Shown here piece by piece: positions 48,781 through 56,811 of a stretch of 64,000 bases of DNA. The notes under the pieces are model-generated. The model was given only the letters and a program-made list of their open reading frames with translations, did no database searches and was not told the origin of the DNA. Every line of letters begins with the position of its first letter. Within the stretch, counting starts at the first letter, position 1. The position numbers and the translations under genes were made by a program. Origin of the DNA: Yersinia rohdei ATCC 43380 (GTDB lineage Bacteria > Pseudomonadota > Gammaproteobacteria > Enterobacterales > Enterobacteriaceae); assembly GCF_000173775.1 (NCBI RefSeq), contig NZ_ACCD01000012.1, positions 51,869 to 115,868 on the forward strand, given 5' to 3'.

Positions 48781-49920
48781 TTAATTAACGACTCGCAATA
48801 ATCCCCAGCCCACCAATGCACTCCAGAATAAAAATGGCAGCGAGTAAGCATGGAATTTTAACCAAATGGCCGGTTCACCGGCCATTCTGAGCGCAATTAA
48901 ATTAGCCATAGAACCCAGCGCAAAACCAAAGCCACCAATATTGACGGCATAGGCAACCAAGGCACTGGAAGGAAGATAATTAAGCAATAAAATCGTGGCA
49001 GGAACATTACTGATGATTTGGGATAAACCAATACCCAAGAGATAAGCAGCACCAGTAGATAACGTTTTGATTTCAGCAAACAACGACTGTAAACCGGGTA
49101 ATTCCGTCAGTAAACGAACATCAATAAACATCGCGATAAATACTACAATCAGGCTCCAATCTATTGCCAGTAAAACCCGCCGCGCCAATAGTAATAACCC
49201 TGAAAAAACAATCAGTAAGCCATAATTTGCCAAACCTAAATCTACACAAATAATAAAAATCACATACAGCGCTAAACAGCTGAGTAGCAACCGAAATTGA
49301 TAGGGATAAATGGGGCTAGAGGCTTGCTTCTGGATTTTTCGTGCAGGAAAGCGCCACCAGGTCACCACTAATAAGGTGAATAAAATAACCGCGGCCAGGG
49401 GAGCCATCTGGCGGGTAAAACCAATAAAGGAGAGTTCAGAACGGCTCCATAACAAAATATTTTGCGGATTACCGATTGGCGTTAAGAGTGAGCCAGCATT
49501 CACTGCCAGTGCGGAGAAAATAATCAGGCGAGAAACCGGTAAAGACGATATTTTTTTCAATGTCAAAATCAATGGGACAATGATAAACAACGCCACATCA
49601 TTGGTTAGAAAGGACGAAAGCAGCGCAGCTGACAAGACTAAAAACAGGGCTAAATGCCGCTCTGTGTGCAATGTATTAATAATTTTCCGACCAATAAAAT
49701 CAAAATAGCCACTGACCTCAACCCCCTTCGTTAGTAGCATTAATCCTAATAAAGTAACAATGGTCGTCCAGTCAATAAACTGTGGAAAAGCAGCAATTTT
49801 TGCTGGCATCAATGCGGTTAGGCCAATACCAAGAATCAATAAAATATGTAATAAGCGGTCTTGCAAAAAAGGTCTAAAAACCGTTTTTACTGCGCGATGA
49901 GTGGTAGCGAATAGTGTCAT
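48781..49920 (-). CDS. SLC13/ArsB-type anion permease
   Basis: This 379-residue protein (399 if read from ATG 49980) is a polytopic inner-membrane transporter of the ion transporter superfamily with about ten helices. The motifs SSFLTNDVALFIIVPLILTLKKI and IISNVPATILLLNYLPSS fit the ArsB/NhaD and CitM branch of anion carriers. The substrate is not known; sodium/dicarboxylate, arsenite or other anions are possible. ATG 49920 begins MTLFATTHRAVKTVFRPFLQ. It is convergent with flk, 14 bp apart, and absent at this site in E. coli. Confidence 0.82.
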   Translation of the reverse strand: MTLFATTHRAVKTVFRPFLQDRLLHILLILGIGLTALMPAKIAAFPQFIDWTTIVTLLGLMLLTKGVEVSGYFDFIGRKIINTLHTERHLALFLVLSAALLSSFLTNDVALFIIVPLILTLKKISSLPVSRLIIFSALAVNAGSLLTPIGNPQNILLWSRSELSFIGFTRQMAPLAAVILFTLLVVTWWRFPARKIQKQASSPIYPYQFRLLLSCLALYVIFIICVDLGLANYGLLIVFSGLLLLARRVLLAIDWSLIVVFIAMFIDVRLLTELPGLQSLFAEIKTLSTGAAYLLGIGLSQIISNVPATILLLNYLPSSALVAYAVNIGGFGFALGSMANLIALRMAGEPAIWLKFHAYSLPFLFWSALVGWGLLRVVN

Positions 49921-50046
49921 CAGGAAATCTACAAATAATAAGGGCTGACAAAGAAAGGTCACGTTAACGCAGCCTATCATTTTATGCCAGCCCCATTATC
50001 CGTTAGCCACCCAACCTCAGATTCAGCGGCTTCAAACTACATCTAA

Positions 50047-51366
50047 CTACATCTGAGTATTTTGTTTTACAGCCTTTCTAAAATCATCCATTGAACAGAA
50101 CCCGTTGGTATCAATCGGGCAACCTTCAATTTCCAGTGTCACACGTTTAGGCGGTGCCTGTAGTGACAGCGGTGTTTTATTCCTAATTTGCTCGGTCGAC
50201 AGATAGATATATTCAATCTTCATCATATCTTTGTTCTGTTTAATGTCTTTCCAGCGCTCAAAGACGACTTTACCGCTGATCGGCGTTCTCTCATATTGAT
50301 CGGGTAGTTGGTATTCTTTGGTCTTAAGTGCGGCCAATAATGACGCAATATTGGAGTCATGACCGACCAATACCGCCAGTTTGGCTTTTTGTGCCGCTAA
50401 TTCATTCGGTGTTTTATCACCCGTAGGTGAAAGAGCCGAGCTGATAAAACCGACTAATTTCTCGGCCGCATTATCGGCAATAGCAGGGGAGCCGAATAAT
50501 GTTTCATGGTAGAGGTTCTTAATATCGATTAATTTACGCCACTCTTCTGAGGTCTGGATTCGTCCCCAAGCAACATCTTTGGCCGGGAAACCCTCGTAAT
50601 ATTGCAGCATGAAAGCATCCGATGCACCTGTCCCTAATTTTAGTGGGCCGGTAATACCCGGTTCTTTATTCTGCACTAATACAATCGCAGTCGGCTGGGT
50701 GCTCCAATCACATTTTTTATCTACCAGACAAGCAGGTGAATTTTTATAATCCAACACGTTAGACAGTAGATCATAATTTGGCTGTAGGCGTTTATTCAAG
50801 CCCTCTACCCCACCCGGCCCGGCATGTTGATTAATAGAAGCCAAGGCTTTTTCTTTAAATTCTGGGGTGACATCCAGGGTAATAATTGGGTTAAACACCG
50901 GGTCCATCTTGCCGATTTCTTTTTGGTGAGTAACCGCAACATTACAACCAGGGAAAGCACCAAATAAGAAATGCTGCGCAGTGCCTATTGTTCTTGGCAA
51001 ACTGTTGGCATAGGTAAATACGGAAGTAGGTGTCGGGCATCCTGTAGATTTGAGTAACTTGGTTTCTGCCAACCACTCGCGGAAATATCCGCCCATCATC
51101 GCCTCAAGCTCTGCACCTTTGGGCGTCAAATACCCGCCTGGAGTACTCCATTCTGGCCATTTATCCGGCGTTGCACTGGAAAGCATATCACCATAATTCA
51201 CCAGAGGAGCCCGTATACCATGACGGCTCATCACTAAAACTTGTTCAAGCTTATAATTATTGTTTTTATCCTGAGCCACTACCTTATCTTGAGCCGAAAC
51301 AGTGGCCGAAGCAGGCAGGAGTATTGCTAATAAGGTCAGGGTATATGCCGTCTTTACTTTTATCAT
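50047..51366 (-). CDS. agp: Periplasmic histidine acid phosphatase (Agp/AppA family)
   Basis: This 439-residue secreted acid phosphatase hydrolyses phosphate esters such as glucose-1-phosphate or phytate in the periplasm. A signal peptide of about 25 residues precedes the mature part. The catalytic motif is RHGIRAP (residues 48-54) and the proton donor motif is HDSN near residue 343. Overall similarity is highest to Agp (QVLVMSRHGIRAPL, NERTPIGGK-like ERTPISGKVVFERW), but Agp has RHNLRAP whereas phytases have RHGVRAP, so this active site is mixed. ATG 51366 has GGAG six bases upstream; the longer frame to 51438 overlaps an ERIC element. Symbol tentative. Confidence 0.85.
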   Translation of the reverse strand: MIKVKTAYTLTLLAILLPASATVSAQDKVVAQDKNNNYKLEQVLVMSRHGIRAPLVNYGDMLSSATPDKWPEWSTPGGYLTPKGAELEAMMGGYFREWLAETKLLKSTGCPTPTSVFTYANSLPRTIGTAQHFLFGAFPGCNVAVTHQKEIGKMDPVFNPIITLDVTPEFKEKALASINQHAGPGGVEGLNKRLQPNYDLLSNVLDYKNSPACLVDKKCDWSTQPTAIVLVQNKEPGITGPLKLGTGASDAFMLQYYEGFPAKDVAWGRIQTSEEWRKLIDIKNLYHETLFGSPAIADNAAEKLVGFISSALSPTGDKTPNELAAQKAKLAVLVGHDSNIASLLAALKTKEYQLPDQYERTPISGKVVFERWKDIKQNKDMMKIEYIYLSTEQIRNKTPLSLQAPPKRVTLEIEGCPIDTNGFCSMDDFRKAVKQNTQM

Positions 51367-51393
51367 CCCAAACTCCATCATCCGTTGGTGGTA

Positions 51394-51521
51394 TATACCC
51401 TTCAAGTTTGAAGCTGTGGGATTATAAGCTGCATTCACTGGCCCGAATCACCAACCATTCGGTGCTTATCGGAATAATGTTTGCTGGCTACCACCCGCAA
51501 CTCCAACAATTTCTAGGTATA
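51394..51521. repeat. ERIC element, degenerate, about 128 bp
   Basis: The ends TATACC and GGTATA are perfect inverted repeats, and the interior follows the yersinia ERIC pattern: TTCAAGTTTGAAGCTG near the left end, a central imperfect palindrome around CCCGAATCACC and GGTGCTTATCGG, and CCGCAACTCCAACAATTTCT near the right end. The length of 128 bp equals the usual 127 bp unit. It begins 28 bp upstream of the phosphatase start, so it may supply mRNA structure or affect expression. Several interior positions differ from the consensus, which suggests age. Confidence 0.85.
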
Positions 51522-51729
51522 AGAATCAGTGGATTTTCAATTGCTACAGATTTGTTACAACAGAGATAATAGACGGCGAGGAGAGATAAAAGTGGAGGCC
51601 CATCACATTTCCACTTATTACTTAATATAAGCTAACTGACTTTATGTCGATTAATCTGGGTATTACGCAGATTTTGATATTCAACCTTGGTTGCCACTGG
51701 CTCATTTTCAGTGCTAACGCGGTTGTCTG

Positions 51730-51763
51730 TTGGGTAGCGTTTTATTAAATTAACCCTACCCAA
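51730..51763 (-). terminator. Possible terminator of the LacI-type gene
   Basis: Arms TTGGGTAG (51730-51737) and CTACCCAA (51756-51763) are perfect, with an 18-base loop, 13 bp beyond the stop. No T run follows, so it may be only a stabilising hairpin. Confidence 0.45.
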
Positions 51764-51775
51764 ACAATTCAGTAA

Positions 51776-52732
51776 TTACTTCCTGCCGGGCATATTAGGA
51801 ATGATCAAATCCCCACGTAATGCATAGGATCCCAGCACATCTTTGGTTTTCTCATTAAGCCATGTCACTATTTTCGCCGCCATTGCATCCATAGAATATT
51901 CGATCGCCGGAATAGTTGGGATCCCCGGATAATGTAATGATCCGGCAAGACTAAATACCATAATGTCATCGGGAACAGATTTATTAAATGCTTGTAGCTG
52001 TGGAATAACATTCTGGGCTTCCTGTTCATCCGCTACCAGCAAAGCATTAAAATTGAGCGTAGCACTGTTATTAAGCAATTCTTGCAACGCAACCGATGAT
52101 GAAGATGAGCCCATAAAAATCAGGTCGCGGTTAAAAGGCAAAAAGTTATTTTCCAGGGCGCGTTTATAACCTAACAGCACATCTTCTACATAACCGCTGG
52201 TATTCGGGTTAATTAAAGCAATTTTTCTTCTGCCCTGTTTAATCAAATAATTACAGGCAGTTTCTGCGGCAAAGGCATGGTCAAACTGGATACTGTTAAT
52301 AGCATCTGCATCCATGCAGTCAACCAAGATGATGCTTTCATCCGAGAGATTAAGAGGAAAACGGGCACCAATAATCAGCACGTCATCACACAGCCCACAA
52401 GTCAATTCATCAAGTGCCTGCATAACTTCAGCTCTGTTGTTGGCAAAGCGCAATAACAAATGCTTTTGATGCTGGCTGAGGTGTTTTTCAAGTGCATACA
52501 AATAACCCGTCGTTTGGTTAATATTTTCTTGTGCACAGATGACGCCAATACAGCCAGTTGACTGACTTAATAATGATTGCGCGATAACATTCGGCCGATA
52601 ACTTAGCTCCTCTGCCGCTTTTAGTACGGCAAGACGGCTGGCTTCCTTAACGCCGCGCGAACCACTCAACACCCGTGACACTGTGGCTTTAGAAACCCCA
52701 GCTAAACGCGATACATCGTTGATTGTAGACAT
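51776..52732 (-). CDS. LacI-family repressor of the beta-glucoside locus
   Basis: This 318-residue LacI-family protein has an N-terminal helix-turn-helix (MSTINDVSRLAGVSKATVSRVLSGSRGVKEASRLAVLKAAEELSYRPN), the hinge and a periplasmic-binding-like ligand domain. It resembles AscG-type repressors of aryl-beta-glucoside genes. It is divergent from the PTS and GH1 genes, with LacI-type operators and a CRP-like site in between, so it very likely represses them in the absence of sugar. Confidence 0.9.
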   Translation of the reverse strand: MSTINDVSRLAGVSKATVSRVLSGSRGVKEASRLAVLKAAEELSYRPNVIAQSLLSQSTGCIGVICAQENINQTTGYLYALEKHLSQHQKHLLLRFANNRAEVMQALDELTCGLCDDVLIIGARFPLNLSDESIILVDCMDADAINSIQFDHAFAAETACNYLIKQGRRKIALINPNTSGYVEDVLLGYKRALENNFLPFNRDLIFMGSSSSSVALQELLNNSATLNFNALLVADEQEAQNVIPQLQAFNKSVPDDIMVFSLAGSLHYPGIPTIPAIEYSMDAMAAKIVTWLNEKTKDVLGSYALRGDLIIPNMPGRK

Positions 52733-52882
52733 GATTCTCTCCTTGCAGGCTTTAGTCCTTGCCTGTTATTACGCAATAAAGCTCTAACCCACCTATTGCA
52801 ATCCATTGAGTATAGTCGTTTCCATTTGGCATGGAAACCGAATTTCCGTCACTATCCAAAATAGTCACCAAACCATTAAACC

Positions 52883-52898
52883 TGTGATGCCCATCAAA
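52883..52898. promoter_or_regulatory. CRP-like binding site
   Basis: TGTGATGCCCATCAAA matches the TGTGAN6TCACA consensus with one half exact and three of five bases in the other. It is upstream of the operators and could serve cAMP-CRP activation of the PTS operon. Confidence 0.55.
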
Positions 52899-52957
52899 TA
52901 AATAATCCCTATATCCACTGGACTTTGATGGCTATCACACTTCCATTCACTTTGGAT

Positions 52958-52971
52958 GGAAAACGGTTTCC
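52958..52971. promoter_or_regulatory. LacI-type operator 1 of the beta-glucoside locus
   Basis: GGAAAACGGTTTCC is a near-palindrome centred on CG, preceded by T. The same core occurs again at 53015. It fits binding of the adjacent LacI-family repressor. Confidence 0.8.
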
Positions 52972-53014
52972 GTATGATATCCAATCATTGCCGAAACATC
53001 TGCTGCACCGAAAT

Positions 53015-53028
53015 GGAAAACGGTTTCC
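53015..53028. promoter_or_regulatory. LacI-type operator 2 of the beta-glucoside locus
   Basis: Second copy of GGAAAACGGTTTCC, flanked by T and A, 57 bp from the first and 77 bp upstream of the EIIB start. Two operators 57 bp apart allow cooperative binding or looping. Confidence 0.82.
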
Positions 53029-53105
53029 ATAAGATGTCAGTATATGCTTAATCAAGTAGCAAAATGTAATTCGCAATGATTTTTATCTTTTGAGGATGGT
53101 GGTAG

Positions 53106-53420
53106 ATGTTCAAGATTATGTTGTGTTGCTCGGCCGGTATGTCCACCAGCATGCTGGTCAGGAAAATGCGGATTGTTGCCGAAGAAAAAGGAATTCCTGT
53201 AGAGATTGATGCGTTTGGTGTCTCTGAATTTGATATTCAGTTTCCGCGCTATCAGGTCGTTCTACTCGGGCCGCAAGTGAAATACATGTTAGGTATGCTC
53301 TCAGAAAAGGCTGCGGTTCACGGTATTCCCGTTCAACCCATCGATATGATGGACTACGGCATGCAGCGTGCCGATAAAGTCCTGGACTATGCTCTGTCGC
53401 TTATTAACGCGACCCACTAA
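53106..53420 (+). CDS. PTS EIIB, lactose/cellobiose type
   Basis: This 104-residue protein is the EIIB domain of a lactose/cellobiose-class PTS. The phosphocysteine is C8 in MLCCSAGMSTSMLVRKM. It takes phosphate from the EIIA protein encoded three genes downstream and passes it to the sugar. It is the first gene of the operon and is followed by EIIC 12 bp later. Confidence 0.92.
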   Translation: MFKIMLCCSAGMSTSMLVRKMRIVAEEKGIPVEIDAFGVSEFDIQFPRYQVVLLGPQVKYMLGMLSEKAAVHGIPVQPIDMMDYGMQRADKVLDYALSLINATH

Positions 53421-53432
53421 TAAGGTATCCAC

Positions 53433-54764
53433 ATGAGTTCTTTATATCAATCAATGGTTGCTGTGATTGAGCAATCTATTACTCCGTTAGCCGGACGTCT
53501 GGGACAGCAAAAATATGTTATTGCTATCCGTGATGGTTTTACCGCTGCACTGCCTTTCATGATAATCGGCTCATTTATGCTGGTGTTTATTTTCCCACCT
53601 TTCTCTGCCGACACAACAGTAGGATTCGCCCGAGCCTGGCTGGATTTTTCTCAGACCTATCGCGCACAATTGATGCTGCCTTTTAACCTGAGTATGGGGG
53701 TGATGACATTATTCATTTCTGTCGGGGTTGGGGCGAGTCTGGGGCGGCAGTTTAATCTTGATCCCGTGATGACAGGTCTTCTGGCATTCATGGCGTTTAT
53801 GCTCGTCGCTGCGCCTTATGCTGATGGCAAAATATCTACCCAGTATCTTTCTGGCCAAGGGATCTTTACTGCGCTGATTACCGCTATCTATTCCACCCGT
53901 GTTTATGCCGCACTTAAACAACACAATATTACCATTCGTCTGCCGAAAGAAGTTCCTACCGGCGTGGCGCGCTCTTTTGAAATACTGATCCCAGTATTAG
54001 TTATTATTGGCACGCTGCACCCACTTAATTTATTTATTGAATCGCAAACTGGCATGATTATTCCAGAAGCCATTATGCATTTACTGGCACCACTGGTATC
54101 AGCATCAGATTCTCTGCCTGCGATGTTATTGTCAGTATTACTGTGCCAGATTTTCTGGTTCTCAGGTATTCACGGCTCAATGATTGTCACTGGTATTATG
54201 AGCCCATTCTGGATGACCAACCTGGCAGCAAATCAGGCAGCATTGGCTGCTGGGGCCGCCTTACCACATATCTATCTACAAGGTTTTTGGGATCACTATT
54301 TGCTGATTGGCGGCGTGGGTTCTACATTGCCACTGGCTTTCCTGCTGCTACGTAGCAAAGTTACTCACTTACGGACTATTGGTAAATTGGGTATTGTGCC
54401 GAGCTTCTTTAATATCAACGAACCTATTTTGTTTGGCGCACCAATCATTATGAACCCAATTATGTTCATACCTTTCATTACGGTGCCAATGATTAATGCC
54501 ATTCTGGCTTACACCGCCACCAAATTTGGCTGGTTGGCGCAAGTGGTTTCCTTAACACCGTGGACAACACCAGCTCCTATTGGTGCCTCCTGGGCGGCAA
54601 ACTGGGCCTTTAGCCCTGTTGTTATGTGCCTGATATGTATGGCTGTTTCTGCTCTTATCTATCTGCCATTCCTGCGTGCTTATGAGCATTCACTGTCAAA
54701 AACCGAAGCGGAAAAGAACCTTAATGAAGCGCCAGCACTTGCAGGCACCGTTCGTAGCAACTGA
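53433..54764 (+). CDS. PTS EIIC, lactose/cellobiose type
   Basis: This 443-residue membrane permease has about ten helices and the cellobiose-type EIIC features: QKYVIAIRDGFTAALPFMIIGSFMLVF at the start, FWFSGIHGSMIV near the middle and FNINEPILFGAPIIMNPIMFIPF in the second half. It transports a beta-linked disaccharide or aryl-beta-glucoside with coupled phosphorylation. Substrates such as cellobiose, arbutin or salicin are likely but unproven. Confidence 0.92.
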   Translation: MSSLYQSMVAVIEQSITPLAGRLGQQKYVIAIRDGFTAALPFMIIGSFMLVFIFPPFSADTTVGFARAWLDFSQTYRAQLMLPFNLSMGVMTLFISVGVGASLGRQFNLDPVMTGLLAFMAFMLVAAPYADGKISTQYLSGQGIFTALITAIYSTRVYAALKQHNITIRLPKEVPTGVARSFEILIPVLVIIGTLHPLNLFIESQTGMIIPEAIMHLLAPLVSASDSLPAMLLSVLLCQIFWFSGIHGSMIVTGIMSPFWMTNLAANQAALAAGAALPHIYLQGFWDHYLLIGGVGSTLPLAFLLLRSKVTHLRTIGKLGIVPSFFNINEPILFGAPIIMNPIMFIPFITVPMINAILAYTATKFGWLAQVVSLTPWTTPAPIGASWAANWAFSPVVMCLICMAVSALIYLPFLRAYEHSLSKTEAEKNLNEAPALAGTVRSN

Positions 54765-54785
54765 TAACGATAAGAGACCAGACTG

Positions 54786-56168
54786 ATGAAATACCAATTT
54801 CCAGATAACTTCTGGTGGGGCAGTGCCAGTTCAGCGCTGCAAACTGAAGGTGAAAGTCTGCAAGGTGGCAAAAGTCCCACCACTTGGGATGCCTGGTACG
54901 CCAGCCAACCTTCGCGCTTTCACCAGCAGATTGGCCCGAATGATACATCAACATTTTATCGCAACTGGCGTCAGGATATTGCGTTGCTCAAGCAGCTCAA
55001 TCACAACAGCTTTCGTACCTCGTTAAGTTGGTCGCGCCTGATTCCTAATGGAGTCGGTGATGTCAATCCAGAGGCTGTGACCTTCTATAACAATGTTATC
55101 GATGAACTGTTAGCCCAAGGTATTACACCATTTATTACCTTGTTCCACTTTGATATGCCGATGGCGATGCAGGAAATAGGTGGCTGGGAAAACCGTGAAG
55201 TCATTGATGCCTGGAAGCATTACGCGCAAGTGTGCTTTGAACTGTTTGGCGATCGGGTTAAGCATTGGTTTACTTTCAATGAGCCGATTGTCCCGGTAGA
55301 AGGCGGCTATCTATATGATTTTCATTACCCCAATGTGGTGGATTTTAGACGCGCGGCAACAGTGGCATATCACACCGTATTAGCACATGCGACCGCTGTG
55401 AAAGCCTATCGTGCCGGCCAGTATAAAGGTGAGATTGGCATTGTGCTTAATTTAACGCCATCTTACCCGCGTTCGCAAAATCCAGCAGATTTGAAGGCCG
55501 CGGAGTATGCAGATTTGCTGTTTAACCGCAGTTTTCTTGACCCGGCATTGCGCGGTGAGTATCCACAGGAACTGATTGATTTATTGTGTGATTACGACCA
55601 AATGCCAATACGTCAGCAAGGGGATAAGGCTCTGATTGCGGAAGGTAAAATTGATCTGTTGGGGATTAATTACTATCAACCGCGCCGAGTAAAATGTCGT
55701 GACAGTGCGGTAAATCCACGGTCACCTTTTATGCCCGAATGGTTGTTTGATGCTTATGAAATGCCTGGCCGGAAAATGAACCCTTACCGTGGCTGGGAAA
55801 TATATGAAGCGGGCATTTACGACATCCTGACTAATTTGCGCCTTAATTATGGTAACCCGCGCTGCTTTATTTCTGAGAATGGCATGGGTGTTGAAAATGA
55901 AGAGCGCTTTATACAGGATGGAAAAATCAATGACCAGTATCGGATAGATTTTGTTTCCGACCATCTAAAATGGCTGCATAAAGGTATTTCAGAGGGCTGC
56001 AACTGCCTTGGTTACCATATGTGGACATTTATTGATAACTGGTCATGGTGTAATGGTTATAAAAATCGCTATGGTTTTGTTCAATTAGATTTAGCCAGTC
56101 AAAAACGCACAATCAAAAAAAGCGGAGAATGGTTTGGTACTACCTCAGCTAATAATGTTTTTGATTAA
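54786..56168 (+). CDS. GH1 6-phospho-beta-glucosidase
   Basis: This 460-residue cytoplasmic glycoside hydrolase of family 1 splits the phosphorylated beta-glucoside delivered by the PTS. The acid-base glutamate is E166 in TFNEP and the nucleophile is E364 in ISENG, both intact. The N-terminal PDNFWWGSASSALQTEGE is typical of family 1. It lies 21 bp after EIIC, so it is part of the operon. Confidence 0.93.
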   Translation: MKYQFPDNFWWGSASSALQTEGESLQGGKSPTTWDAWYASQPSRFHQQIGPNDTSTFYRNWRQDIALLKQLNHNSFRTSLSWSRLIPNGVGDVNPEAVTFYNNVIDELLAQGITPFITLFHFDMPMAMQEIGGWENREVIDAWKHYAQVCFELFGDRVKHWFTFNEPIVPVEGGYLYDFHYPNVVDFRRAATVAYHTVLAHATAVKAYRAGQYKGEIGIVLNLTPSYPRSQNPADLKAAEYADLLFNRSFLDPALRGEYPQELIDLLCDYDQMPIRQQGDKALIAEGKIDLLGINYYQPRRVKCRDSAVNPRSPFMPEWLFDAYEMPGRKMNPYRGWEIYEAGIYDILTNLRLNYGNPRCFISENGMGVENEERFIQDGKINDQYRIDFVSDHLKWLHKGISEGCNCLGYHMWTFIDNWSWCNGYKNRYGFVQLDLASQKRTIKKSGEWFGTTSANNVFD

Positions 56169-56270
56169 CAATCATTATTTTGATTAGCAATAACTGTTTT
56201 TATTAAAGATATTTAATTGAAAAATGACGTTGAATAACACCAATAGCTATGAACAATGTGGGAATAAATA

Positions 56271-56576
56271 ATGGTTGAATTAGAAGAAGCAGTAATGGAA
56301 ATTATTGTTAATGCTGGGCAGTCACGTAGCCTCTGCTTTGAAGCATTACAGGCAGCACGCAAAGGTGAGCTTGATCGCGCAAAAAGTTTGTTGCAAGAGG
56401 CTGATGGCTACGCCCGTCAAGCCCACCATATGCAAACCAAGCTGATTGAGCAGGATGCCGGTGAAGCCAGACAACCCATGACATTAATTATGGTTCATGC
56501 TCAGGATCATTTAATGACCTCGTTACTGGCACGTGAATTATCAGAAGAAATTATTCATCTTTACTCTCGCGCTTGA
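56271..56576 (+). CDS. PTS EIIA, lactose/cellobiose type
   Basis: This 101-residue helical protein is the lactose/cellobiose-type EIIA. The conserved phosphorylation region VHAQDHLM (histidines H76 and H80) is present. It is expected to form a trimer and to pass phosphate from HPr to the EIIB encoded three genes upstream. It lies 102 bp after the GH1 gene. Confidence 0.92.
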   Translation: MVELEEAVMEIIVNAGQSRSLCFEALQAARKGELDRAKSLLQEADGYARQAHHMQTKLIEQDAGEARQPMTLIMVHAQDHLMTSLLARELSEEIIHLYSRA

Positions 56577-56583
56577 AATTCCA

Positions 56584-56602
56584 GGGGCATTAGCCATGCC
56601 CC
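56584..56602 (+). other. Hairpin after the EIIA gene
   Basis: Arms GGGGCAT and ATGCCCC with a five-base loop lie 8 bp beyond the EIIA stop. No T tract follows, so it may be an mRNA-stabilising or partial termination element that lowers porin expression. Confidence 0.6.
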
Positions 56603-56748
56603 AATGATTTCTAGAATATATAAAAATTAATATCACACAAAAATAAAACAATATTATTTATATTTAACGGAGAAATTATTACGCAGATAATTTAAATAAA
56701 TCCAATTCCGATTTCATTATAAAAAATTTATTTTGGTAATGGCATGAT

Positions 56749-56773
56749 TATCCTGTCAAATCCGAACAGGATA
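56749..56773. promoter_or_regulatory. Inverted repeat upstream of the porin gene
   Basis: Perfect 8-bp arms TATCCTGT and ACAGGATA flank nine bases, about 40 bp upstream of the porin start. It may be a binding site or mRNA structure. Part of it (CAGGATA) recurs in the hairpin after the porin gene. No known regulator is recognised. Confidence 0.5.
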
Positions 56774-56811
56774 GTTATTGCTTAAATATTATATTATTAA
56801 ATGAGATAGCA

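Larger units (their letters stand above)
51367..51775. other. Gap between the phosphatase and LacI-type genes, holding an ERIC element
   Basis: This 409-bp gap has an ERIC element at 51394-51521 and a hairpin at 51730-51763. The rest is AT-rich with no gene. The phosphatase promoter should lie in or just past the ERIC element. Confidence 0.6.
52733..53105. promoter_or_regulatory. Divergent control region of the beta-glucoside locus
   Basis: This 373-bp region separates the repressor and the PTS operon and holds no gene. It carries two strong LacI-type operators, a degenerate pair further left (TTTCCA at 52819-52824 and TGGAAA at 52832-52837) and a CRP-like site. The layout suggests repression with possible looping plus catabolite activation. 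Confidence 0.75.

Noticed and set aside
51171..51569. 132-codon frame on the plus strand near the phosphatase start
   Set aside because: It overlaps the ERIC element and the phosphatase 5' end on the other strand and lacks a ribosome site.
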